Below, in pieces: positions 17,063-24,488 of a stretch of DNA of 64,000 nucleotides. The position numbers and the translations under genes are program-made. Numbering within the stretch: position 1 is the stretch's first letter; every line of letters starts with the position of its first letter. This DNA comes from JAJAZB01 sp965249815 (lineage in GTDB: Bacteria > Bacteroidota > Bacteroidia > Cytophagales > Spirosomataceae), in the NCBI GenBank assembly GCA_965249815.1, contig CBDFMV010000003.1, forward strand, positions 186,001 to 250,000. Direction: 5' to 3'. Below the pieces are notes generated by a model. It was not told the DNA's origin and ran no database searches. It worked only from the letters and a program-made list of their open reading frames with translations.

Positions 17063-17294
17063 CCCTTTAGCTTAACGTGACCTTTGTCCACCGGGTATTT
17101 TTCGTGAACTTCCACCAGTTCATTCTGCTCGTTGTAAATTTCCTGCGCGAAACGGACGGTTTCTTCCTCTGCCGTTACTTCCTTCACGTAGTGGGCAACC
17201 CAACCCCGCCGACCACCAGACGATAGATTCGCCCACCCTTTGGCAGACTTTCCCAATTTCTAAATTTGCGCTCGTTTTCGAGGCGTTTGTTCAT
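17059..17294 (-). pseudogene. Small hypothetical protein, frameshifted
   Basis: From ATG 17294 one frame reads MNKRLENERKFRNWESLPKG then GRIYRLVVGG and soon stops. The second half continues in another frame as RRGWVAHYVKEVTAEEETVR, ending EVHEKYPVDKGHVKLKG. Together they make a 78-residue protein of a recognisable small family (lineage homologues show an xxWxxLxxGGRxY start and a VEIHEKYPVDxGH end). The shift maps to the G-rich stretch at about 17200-17212 and equals one missing base. The lone 3' frame has only a TTG start, which supports a broken gene. It overlaps the next gene by ATGA. Confidence 0.6.
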
Positions 17295-17363
17295 TGCCAA
17301 AAATACAAACTTCTTTGAGTTAGTGCAAAAGGGGCTTCTCTTCTCACAGTCAACATCTTACAT

Positions 17364-17403
17364 AAAAAGCCCGCCGCATCCCAAAAGACGCAGCGGGCTT
17401 TTT
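17364..17403. terminator. Bidirectional terminator
   Basis: AAAAAGCCCGCCGC at 17364-17377 pairs with GCAGCGGGCTTTTT at 17390-17403 (one mismatch), with A- and T-runs on either side. It lies 16 bases past the stop of the DAHP synthase gene. Confidence 0.8.
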
Positions 17404-17419
17404 CACTGACCCAAGAACC

Positions 17420-18514
17420 TTACGCCCCCACCTGATTCATTACTTCGGTTTGCTTCCGAATCGATTCCATGTGGATGAGTTTGAAGAGTTCTTCCACGGT
17501 TTCGGGGTAGAGGTTTAGTTTTTTGCCCAAATCGGCGCGGGTTTGGTGAACCTGCTTCCAGCGGTCGAGCTGGAGCACGGCCACGTTGTTGTCGCGCTTG
17601 TATTCACCGAGTTTTTCGACCACGGCCATCCGGGCGGCAAGCACTTCGAGGAGTTCGCGGTCGAGGTTGTCGATTTTGGTACGCAGGTGTTCGAGTTCGC
17701 CCTGGTAATCGGCCCCGTACGACGCCCGGCGGATGTGCAGTTCGTGGAGCATTTCGCCGAGGGCAACGGGGGTGAGTTGCTGGGAGGCATCGCTCCAGGC
17801 TTTGTCGGGGTCGCGGTGGCTCTCGATGATCAGGCCGTCGTAGTTCAAATCGAGGGCGCGCTGGGCCAGTTCGAAGAGGTACGCCCGCTTGCCGGCCATG
17901 TGGCTGGGGTCGCCGATGAGCGGCAGTTGGGGGAACTGCGTTTTCAACTCAATCGCAATCTGCCAGAAGGGCGAGTTGCGGTACTTCGTCTCCTGCATGT
18001 TGGAGAAGCCCCGGTGGATGGCCGCCAGTTTTTTGATGCCCGAATTTTGCAGGCGCTCGAAGGCCCCAATCCACAAAGCGAGGTCGGGATTGACGGGGTT
18101 TTTCACCAAAACGGGCACGTCCACGCCCTTAAGCGCGTCGGCGATTTCCTGCACGTTGAAGGGGTTCACCGTTGTGCGGGCACCAATCCAGAGAATGTCG
18201 ATGCCGTATTTGAGCGCCAGTTCGATGTGTTCGGGCGTGGCTACCTCCACGGCAATGGGCAGGCCGGTTTCCTTTTTCACCGCCTGGAGCCAGGGCAGGG
18301 CGGTTTCGCCCATGCCTTCAAAGGAACCGGGACGCGTGCGGGGTTTCCACACGCCCGCCCGGATGACGTGGGCGTAGCCTTCGGCGGCAATCTGGGTGAC
18401 GGTTTCGTGCACCTGCTCTTCGGTCTCGGCACTGCACGGTCCGGCGATGATCAGCGGTTTACCGCCGGTATCAATCCAGTCGTGCAGGGGGGTGATGTCT
18501 AACGTCGCGCTCAT
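17420..18514 (-). CDS. Bifunctional DAHP synthase / chorismate mutase
   Basis: A 364-residue fusion acting at two points of aromatic amino acid synthesis. Residues about 15-255 are a KDO8P-like (type Ib) DAHP synthase: LIIAGPCSAETEEQVHETVT, then RAGVWKPRTRPGSFEGMG, WIGARTTVNPFNVQEI, and LIGDPSHMAGKRAYLFE. Residues about 270-360 form an AroQ-class chorismate mutase (LRTKIDNLDRELLEVLAARM, GEYKRDNNVAVLQLDRWKQV). This domain order is typical for Bacteroidota. The ATG at 18514 begins just before the synthase domain. It is monocistronic and ends at the terminator 17364-17403. Confidence 0.93.
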   Translation of the reverse strand: MSATLDITPLHDWIDTGGKPLIIAGPCSAETEEQVHETVTQIAAEGYAHVIRAGVWKPRTRPGSFEGMGETALPWLQAVKKETGLPIAVEVATPEHIELALKYGIDILWIGARTTVNPFNVQEIADALKGVDVPVLVKNPVNPDLALWIGAFERLQNSGIKKLAAIHRGFSNMQETKYRNSPFWQIAIELKTQFPQLPLIGDPSHMAGKRAYLFELAQRALDLNYDGLIIESHRDPDKAWSDASQQLTPVALGEMLHELHIRRASYGADYQGELEHLRTKIDNLDRELLEVLAARMAVVEKLGEYKRDNNVAVLQLDRWKQVHQTRADLGKKLNLYPETVEELFKLIHMESIRKQTEVMNQVGA

Positions 18515-18589
18515 GGTACGGTACTTTTATGGGGTCAATGGAAAGTGGTAAATCAGCTTGAGTTTATGTGTATTAAGTACAATTTGCCG

Positions 18590-18597
18590 TATATTTG
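18590..18597 (+). promoter_or_regulatory. -7 promoter box of proline dehydrogenase
   Basis: TATATTTG is an exact TAnnTTTG match lying 153 bases before the ATG at 18751. If used, the mRNA has a leader of about 145 bases containing a G/C hairpin (GCCCGCCGACCG...GGGGGC near 18608-18630). Confidence 0.5.
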
Positions 18598-18750
18598 CCC
18601 CTCTTTTTGCCCGCCGACCGTTCGGGGGCAAAACTGGCTCTGAACCTGTGCGGCTCCCTCTTTTTGAAAAAAACAGTTGACTTTTTAAGTGCGTTTTTTC
18701 AAACTTTCCATCACCAACCCTAAAGAACCCGGCACCAGGGCTTTTTCATT

Positions 18751-20004
18751 ATGACCAAAATGCCAACCGCCGTTCACCCGTCCGGGCGGAAACTCAACCC
18801 GAAAATTTCGTTTGAGGATACGTCCACGGCTTTCGCCGATCAGACGGACTGGCAACTCAAGAAGACCTATCTGATCTTCGCGGCCATGAATCAAAATTGG
18901 CTGGTAAAGATAGGTACTTTTTTCATGAAGCTTTTCCTGTACCTGAATTTCCCCATCAAAAACCTCATCAAAAACACCGTTTTTGAGCACTTCTGCGGGG
19001 GTGAGAGCATTGAGGGCTGCCGTCCGACCATCGACAAACTCGACCACGCGCACATCGGCACGATCCTCGATTATTCGGTGGAGGGCGAGGTTTCCGAGAA
19101 AAGTTTCGACGCCACTGTCCACGAAATTCTGCACACCGTCGAGAAAGCCAGCAAGACGCCCGCCATCCCCTTCTCCGTCTTTAAAATCACCGGGCTGGCC
19201 GATACCGAACTCCTTGAAAAAGTACAGAGTGGCCTCGCCCTCAACGAAGACGAACAGGCGGCCTTCGATCGCGTCCGCGATCGAGTCAATGTGCTCTGTC
19301 AGGCCGCCCACGACTGGCATGTGAAGATTTTCATCGACGCCGAAGAAAGCTGGATTCAGGACACCATCGACGTCCTCGCCTACGAGATGATGGTGCGCTA
19401 CAACCAGAAGCAGGCCGTGGTGTACAACACGTACCAGCTATACCGCCGCGACAGCTACGACAACCTCACACGGGCCACCAAAGCGGCCCGCCAGCAGGGT
19501 TACTGCCTCGGTGTGAAACTCGTGCGCGGGGCGTACATGGAGAAAGAGCGCCAGCGCGCCCATGAGATGGAATATTGCGAACCCGTCCACGGAACGAAGG
19601 AAGAAACCGACCGCGATTTCAACCGCGCCATTGATCTCTGCCTTGAAAACCGCGACACGGTGAGCCTTTGCCTGGGCACCCACAACGAATACAGCAGCCT
19701 GTACCTGGCCGAAGAAATGCGCCGCCGGGGCATCGCGGCCAACGACCCACACTTCTGGTTCGCCCAGTTGCTCGGCATGAGCGACAACGTCAGCTACAAC
19801 CTCGCCAAAGCGGGTTACAACGTGGCAAAGTACGTGCCCTACGGGCCGGTGGAGGCGGTCATGCCTTACCTGTTCCGGCGGGCGGAAGAAAATACTTCGG
19901 TGGCCGGGCAGGCCAGCCGCGAGTTTTCGCTGCTGAAACGTGAATTGGAACGCCGCCGCCGGACAGTGGCGCGGGCGATGAAAAAAAAGGTGGCGAAGAA
20001 GTAA
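18751..20004 (+). CDS. Proline dehydrogenase (PRODH)
   Basis: A 417-residue FAD enzyme oxidising proline to pyrroline-5-carboxylate, the first step of proline breakdown. It is the single-domain bacterial/eukaryal-like form rather than the large PutA. Signatures are LGVKLVRGAYMEKERQRAHE near residue 252, LGTHNEYSSL near 306, and the FAD/substrate region YGPVEAVMPYLFRRAEENT near 371. An N-terminal extension of about 60 residues precedes the barrel. Electrons would go to the quinone pool. It has a long leader and ends in palindromic element copy 2. ProBA for the opposite pathway lie at 49.4-51.8 kb. Confidence 0.92.
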   Translation: MTKMPTAVHPSGRKLNPKISFEDTSTAFADQTDWQLKKTYLIFAAMNQNWLVKIGTFFMKLFLYLNFPIKNLIKNTVFEHFCGGESIEGCRPTIDKLDHAHIGTILDYSVEGEVSEKSFDATVHEILHTVEKASKTPAIPFSVFKITGLADTELLEKVQSGLALNEDEQAAFDRVRDRVNVLCQAAHDWHVKIFIDAEESWIQDTIDVLAYEMMVRYNQKQAVVYNTYQLYRRDSYDNLTRATKAARQQGYCLGVKLVRGAYMEKERQRAHEMEYCEPVHGTKEETDRDFNRAIDLCLENRDTVSLCLGTHNEYSSLYLAEEMRRRGIAANDPHFWFAQLLGMSDNVSYNLAKAGYNVAKYVPYGPVEAVMPYLFRRAEENTSVAGQASREFSLLKRELERRRRTVARAMKKKVAKK

Positions 20005-20017
20005 CTTTGCAGCGAGT

Positions 20018-20135
20018 ATTCCCCCTTTGAAGGGGGGTGCGCAGGCGATGCGGGCGGCAGGGGGATGTTTACTCCGTTCGGGCGGACATCCCCCTCCCAC
20101 CGCACCCACCAACCCACCCCTTTCGAAGGGGGAGT
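20018..20135. repeat. G/C-rich palindromic intergenic element, copy 2
   Basis: Related to 3663-3783: the left end ATTCCCCCTTTGAAGGGGGG is identical, the inner AGGGGGATGT/ACATCCCCCTCC pair is kept, and the loop differs. The reverse complement of its right inner arm, GTGCGGTGGGAGGGGGATGT, equals the left inner arm of copy 1. It occupies the gap between proline dehydrogenase and lspA. Confidence 0.8.
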
Positions 20136-20147
20136 TTTTTAAACCCG

Positions 20148-20867
20148 ATGCAAAAATCCCCCTACCGCTATTTTCTGCTCACGCTGCTGGTGATTATCCT
20201 GGATCAGGGTGTAAAAATGCTGGTGCATTTTTACATGGACGAAGGCTTCGCCGGTCAAATCCGGGTACTCGGCGACTGGTTCAAGATTCACTACGTGACC
20301 AACCCCGGCATGGCCTTCGGGATGCAGTTGGGGTCGGAATACGGCAAGCTGCTCCTGACGGGCTTTAGGCTGGCGGCGATGGTGGGCATCGGGTACTACC
20401 TTGTCCGGTTGGCCCGGCGCGGCGCGCACGAAGGGCTGCTTTGGTGCATCGGGGCCATTCTGGGGGGGGCCATCGGCAACGTGATCGATTCCATTTTTTA
20501 CGGAAAATTCTTTGGCCTGACCACCGAAAATGCCCCCACGCCGTGGTTTCACGGCAAGGTGATCGACATGTTTTTCTTCGATTTTTGGGAGGGCATCATC
20601 CCGGAGTGGGTGCCGGGGTGGGGTGGGTCGTACTACTCCACGCCGATTTTCAACGTGGCCGATGCCTCCATTTTCCTCGGCGTGTGCGTGATTCTGATTT
20701 TTCAGGGACGGTTTTTTCACGAAAAACACGAGAAGCCCGCTCCAGATGCAGGTGCCGAACCAGTTGCCCCCGAACCGGAATTTTTCCCCTCACCGGAATC
20801 AGAACCGGAAACCAGCGCCCCGGAAACGTCGGCGGATGAGCACCGCGCCGATGGGCAGGCGGCGTAG
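20148..20867 (+). CDS. lspA: Lipoprotein signal peptidase (signal peptidase II)
   Basis: A 239-residue inner-membrane aspartyl protease that removes signal peptides of prolipoproteins. Four hydrophobic segments are visible. The catalytic aspartates are in IGNVIDSIFYG and FNVADASIFLG. The insert between them (FFGLTTENAPTPWFHGKVID...) is typical of Bacteroidota. After the last membrane segment there is an unusual tail of about 45 acidic, proline-rich residues (PAPDAGAEPVAPEPEFF, later ETSAPETSADE). The ATG at 20148 follows palindromic element copy 2 by 12 bases. Several lipoproteins in this window would be its substrates. Confidence 0.93.
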   Translation: MQKSPYRYFLLTLLVIILDQGVKMLVHFYMDEGFAGQIRVLGDWFKIHYVTNPGMAFGMQLGSEYGKLLLTGFRLAAMVGIGYYLVRLARRGAHEGLLWCIGAILGGAIGNVIDSIFYGKFFGLTTENAPTPWFHGKVIDMFFFDFWEGIIPEWVPGWGGSYYSTPIFNVADASIFLGVCVILIFQGRFFHEKHEKPAPDAGAEPVAPEPEFFPSPESEPETSAPETSADEHRADGQAA

Positions 20868-20885
20868 GGTACTTGATTTTCTGAA

Positions 20886-22886
20886 TCAGCCAATCCGATA
20901 AACCCGCCCTTCCCCCGCCCCGATTTCCACTGATTCAACCGCTTCGGAGTGCGTCGAAAAAATCGCTTCCAGGCGACCAATTTCGCCCAACTCCGGCAGG
21001 AATTGCGCTGCTTCGGTATCCAGGTTCGCGAGGAAAACGTGCGTTGGGTTTCCCCGTTGCGTCCAGGCGATAACCGGCCGCGGACCGTTCGGGTCCGGCG
21101 GCACCAGCCAACGGATACTTTCCCCTCCAATTTTGGGCAAAACCTCGTCAGCAAACCACCGCAGGCGAGTCAGGCGGCGGAAAAGTCCGCCGTTGCGTCC
21201 CCACTGGTACGGGCCAAACGTGGCATTTTTACCCTGGTGCAGGTGAAACACGTACAACTTCGTGTAGTATTCATTCGCGGCGGGCACCGGGTGCGGGTCG
21301 CGGGTTTCAAAACCGAGTGCCACGTAGCTGGGCATGTCGGTCAGGAACAGCGCCAGGAACAGCCGGATTTCGTTGCCTTCCAGGTAAAAATGATCAAACC
21401 GGGGATCGTCCTTGTCGGCGGTCATCACGGTGAAATTAGGCGCGAACGCGCGGTTTTCGAGCAACTCGCGGTAGCGGCGCAGGTTGGTCAGAAACGGCGG
21501 CGTCCCGACGAGGTCGCTCTGCAAATCGCCCAGTGTCGAGTCGGCGTGCGAAGCATCGAGGTGATCTTCTTCGCTGCCGTAGGCCATCGTGTTGGGCGGG
21601 GCCAGGAAGCTTTCCGCAAAATACCCGAACCAGGGCCGTTCATGCCGCACCTGCGCTTTGATGAACCGATGAATGTCGTAGAAATCGTTCGTTTCGGCGG
21701 GCACGCCCGTGGCCCGCATCTGCACGTGCGACATGTCGCCGCGCATAAAGTCGAACCCGTAGGTGCGGGCCACGGCGGCGTAGTGTTCGGCGGCGTACTG
21801 CCATACCGGTACGCGGGGTTTGGCAAAATCCAATTCCCACCGCTGGTTGTCGTCCTTCGTTTCGTAAAGCTGGTAGCGCGTCAGCGGCCCGAATACCCGC
21901 GACATAGGTTCGGGGCGCGTCAACACGTAGTCACGCCACACGCGGCCGTCGTCGTCCACCGTTTTGGCGCTTTCGTCGGGATCGACGGCCAGCCCCCGGT
22001 ACGGCGGTGCCATTGTAGCGGGCACGGGTTCGAATCCCCCGTCGTACAGCTTCTGAATGAGCCGGTTGCGGCGGGCGTTGCGGCCCCAGAGGTTATCCTG
22101 CTCGCCAAACAGGATGCGCACCCGCACGGCCTCCGGGGTGCGTTCGCTGAAAAACTCGGCGGGGTCGGGAGGCAGCCCCAGCCAGCCCACCGCTGGACCT
22201 TCGGCCCGCAACCAGTCGAGGATGCACCGCTGAACGGCCTTGTACAACTGGGCTGAGTGGTCAATGATGGTCAGTTCGCGGCGGCGGAGCCACTCGAAGT
22301 GGCCGGGGTTGGTCAGCACAATTTCGGCGTAGCGGTCGGTGTGCGGAATCACGTCCATCCCCACCGAGCGGCCCATCAGGTGGAGCAGGTTGAGGGTCAC
22401 TTTCAACTGCTTCTCCACCGTGTCGAGGTGCGGCAGGGCTTCGGCGAGTTCGGCGCTGAAAAACTCGCGGTTGATGTTCCAACTCGCCATGCCGTACAGG
22501 CTCGCCACGACGCCCGGCTCCCAGATGGGCAGCAGGTGGATGGAATCGTGGGCGGCGGGCAACGTTAGCGCGTATTTGACGACGTTGAAAAAATTGCCAA
22601 CGGTACGCACATTCACGCCCACCATGTTGGTGCGGCGTAGCCAGGTGCCGTCGGACTGGTGCGCCACGGGGCTGGCAACGCTTTCGGTGGGCACCAGCGC
22701 GCGGTGGGTGGCGTCGGGGCCAAACCGCCGCTCCAGCAGGTAGGTGACGCCCCGGGCGGGAAACTGGAGGAGGTCTTCGGGCAATACCCCGGCTACGAAT
22801 CCGGCCCGACCCCTGGCGTAGTCGTCGAGGCGGGCGGCGGCGTTGCGTTGCCAGTCGGTTTTTAATGAAGTGTATTCGTTGGGCAT
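20886..22886 (-). CDS. GH13-like TIM-barrel protein (alpha-amylase superfamily)
   Basis: A 666-residue cytoplasmic protein with alpha-amylase superfamily features. MDVIPHTDRY near residue 177 fits region I; YGFDFMRGDMSHVQMRATGV near 377 fits region II with Asp384 as nucleophile; WFGYFAESFLAPPNT near 415 fits region III with a Glu acid. The C-terminal 100 residues look like a beta-rich domain. No signal peptide. The subfamily is not recognisable and no glycogen gene adjoins it. ATG 22886 is chosen because the upstream extension is basic and unlike the protein. Sugar substrate unknown. Confidence 0.7.
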   Translation of the reverse strand: MPNEYTSLKTDWQRNAAARLDDYARGRAGFVAGVLPEDLLQFPARGVTYLLERRFGPDATHRALVPTESVASPVAHQSDGTWLRRTNMVGVNVRTVGNFFNVVKYALTLPAAHDSIHLLPIWEPGVVASLYGMASWNINREFFSAELAEALPHLDTVEKQLKVTLNLLHLMGRSVGMDVIPHTDRYAEIVLTNPGHFEWLRRRELTIIDHSAQLYKAVQRCILDWLRAEGPAVGWLGLPPDPAEFFSERTPEAVRVRILFGEQDNLWGRNARRNRLIQKLYDGGFEPVPATMAPPYRGLAVDPDESAKTVDDDGRVWRDYVLTRPEPMSRVFGPLTRYQLYETKDDNQRWELDFAKPRVPVWQYAAEHYAAVARTYGFDFMRGDMSHVQMRATGVPAETNDFYDIHRFIKAQVRHERPWFGYFAESFLAPPNTMAYGSEEDHLDASHADSTLGDLQSDLVGTPPFLTNLRRYRELLENRAFAPNFTVMTADKDDPRFDHFYLEGNEIRLFLALFLTDMPSYVALGFETRDPHPVPAANEYYTKLYVFHLHQGKNATFGPYQWGRNGGLFRRLTRLRWFADEVLPKIGGESIRWLVPPDPNGPRPVIAWTQRGNPTHVFLANLDTEAAQFLPELGEIGRLEAIFSTHSEAVESVEIGAGEGRVYRIG

Positions 22887-23015
22887 TGAGGGAGTGCAAC
22901 CCGGTAAATTGGTGTGCGTACGGGTTAGGAATGGCTCGGATCGGGCGCAAGCGGAGCGCAACCGTGGGGCCGTCGTTCAACCGGCGCACCCGCCGTATTT
23001 TACAAACCTACTAAA

Positions 23016-23066
23016 AAACGCGAAAGAGGCAGGTCCACCCGGAGCGGACCTGCCTCTTTCGCGTTT
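23016..23066. terminator. Strong bidirectional terminator
   Basis: A perfect 21-base-pair stem: AAACGCGAAAGAGGCAGGTCC at 23016-23036 pairs with 23046-23066 around a nine-base loop. It separates the GH13-like gene from the skp/bamA cluster. Confidence 0.8.
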
Positions 23067-23121
23067 GGTGAATACCCAGGCCATTCAGGAATCAGCCTGA
23101 TTTCCCATCCACCCCTGCTGC

Positions 23122-23757
23122 TTAATTTTTCTTCGGTGCGGCAGGCATACCGGTGGGCCTGGGGGCCGGAGTCGTGGTGGTACCACCGGCGGGTTTGGTG
23201 GCCGTCCCGGCGGCAGCGGCAGGTTTGGGCGTTACGCCGAGTTTCTTGAAGACCAGGTCCGAAATGTTGAATTCTTCGGTGGTGTACAGCAGCACGGGCG
23301 AAAGCTGGGCGCTGATGTCGCTGCTGATGATGAGCGAGTAGCCATTTTCCTTGGCGACGTCCTTGATGGCTTTATCGATTTTTTCGAGCACCGGAGCAAG
23401 GAGTTGTTGCTGCTTCTGCTGCAATTCAGTGGCGGCGTTTTGCTGAAATTCCTGGGCGGAAGTTTGCAGGTTTTGCAATTGCTTTTCGGTGTCGGTCCGA
23501 ATTACCTCCGACATCGTGGCGGCGTTTTTCTGGTAAGCCGCAAATTTGTCCTGCAACTCTTTCTGCTTTTGCTGGAGCAGGTTTTGGTACTGAGCCTCTT
23601 TTGTTTTGATTTCCGCTTCGATGCCCTTCAATTCCGGCATCTGGCTGAGAAGGTAATCAACGTTGGTGTAACCGATTTTCTGGGTAGTCTGAGCGGTTGC
23701 CTGCGAGCCGATGCCGACCAGCAACGCCATCGCGGCAATCCAAAATGCTTTCTTCAT
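23122..23757 (-). CDS. OmpH/Skp family periplasmic chaperone
   Basis: A 211-residue periplasmic protein that by family would hold unfolded outer-membrane proteins for the Bam machine. The signal peptide is MKKAFWIAAMALLVGIGSQA. The mature part begins with KIGYTNVDYLLSQMPELKGI, continues with a long coiled coil (KEAQYQNLLQQKQKELQDKF) and closes with the family C-terminal strand YTTEEFNISDLVFKKLGV. A Pro/Thr/Ala-rich tail of about 35 residues follows. It is the last gene of a cluster bamA - skp-like - skp-like, with 20 bases to its paralogue. Confidence 0.9.
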   Translation of the reverse strand: MKKAFWIAAMALLVGIGSQATAQTTQKIGYTNVDYLLSQMPELKGIEAEIKTKEAQYQNLLQQKQKELQDKFAAYQKNAATMSEVIRTDTEKQLQNLQTSAQEFQQNAATELQQKQQQLLAPVLEKIDKAIKDVAKENGYSLIISSDISAQLSPVLLYTTEEFNISDLVFKKLGVTPKPAAAAGTATKPAGGTTTTPAPRPTGMPAAPKKN

Positions 23758-23777
23758 GGTTGGTCTGTGATTGTGAG

Positions 23778-24368
23778 TTATTTAGGTCGTTTCCCGGTGG
23801 GATTTGGGGTGGAACTGGAAGGCGCAGGGGCGGCAGGAGCCGGATTTTTTACATCAATGCCTAATTCTTCGAGGACGTAGTCGGAATAATCGTGGACGGG
23901 GTTGGTGTAAATCATCCCCACACCGTCGCTCGATTTGTCAAAAACAATGTCGATGCGCTTCTGGCGGGTTACTTTTTCGAGGGCTTTGTACACTTCGTCC
24001 ATCAGCCCTTTCATCAATTCCTTGCGCTTCTGAAAGTACAAGCCGCCAAAGCCGAACACTTTGTTGGTAAATTCCCGGCTTTCGCGCTCTTTGTCTTCGA
24101 TGGCCCGGCGGCGCTGCTGCTTCATTTCGTCGGTGAGCAGCGGCTCCTCGGCTTTGTAGGCCCGTTCGAGGCGGTCAAGCTCGGTCTGGCGATCGGCCAC
24201 TTCCTTCGACCACCGGCTGGCAAACCGTTCCATTTCAGCGTCGGCCTGTTTGGCTTCGGGCATTTTGCTGAGGATGTATTCCCCGTCGATGTAGCCCAAT
24301 TTCTGCCCAAACGCGCTGCCAGTCAGCCAAAGGAACGGCAAAAGTAGCAAAAATCCGCTGGTTTTCAT
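23778..24368 (-). CDS. OmpH/Skp family periplasmic chaperone, paralogue
   Basis: A 196-residue relative of the following gene. It has a signal peptide (MKTSGFLLLLPFLWLTGSAF), then KLGYIDGEYILSKMPEAKQA, a charged coiled coil and the end motif PVHDYSDYVLEELGIDVKNP. A short Pro/Ala-rich tail is present. Two or three tandem OmpH genes behind bamA are usual in Bacteroidota. It is separated from bamA by a 120-base gap that contains the hairpin 24403-24480. Confidence 0.9.
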   Translation of the reverse strand: MKTSGFLLLLPFLWLTGSAFGQKLGYIDGEYILSKMPEAKQADAEMERFASRWSKEVADRQTELDRLERAYKAEEPLLTDEMKQQRRRAIEDKERESREFTNKVFGFGGLYFQKRKELMKGLMDEVYKALEKVTRQKRIDIVFDKSSDGVGMIYTNPVHDYSDYVLEELGIDVKNPAPAAPAPSSSTPNPTGKRPK

Positions 24369-24402
24369 GCGTTAAAATTTGTTAAGCCTGTCAGAGAAAG
24401 CA

Positions 24403-24480
24403 GTAAATGGGTACGTGGATAAATGAGTAATTAAACAACGGCTGGTTGGCCATTACTCATTTACCCACGTACCCATTTAC
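24403..24480. repeat. Intergenic hairpin between bamA and the skp-like genes
   Basis: A 29-base arm starting GTAAATGGGTACGTGG pairs with its complement ending ACGTACCCATTTAC with one mismatch. It lies inside a co-directional gene cluster, eight bases from the end of bamA. Confidence 0.8.
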
Positions 24481-24488
24481 TCCTTCAA

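Noticed and set aside
16802..17294. Toxin-antitoxin pair
   Set aside because: Two small coupled genes invite the idea, but neither shows a known toxin or antitoxin motif and GC matches the core genome.
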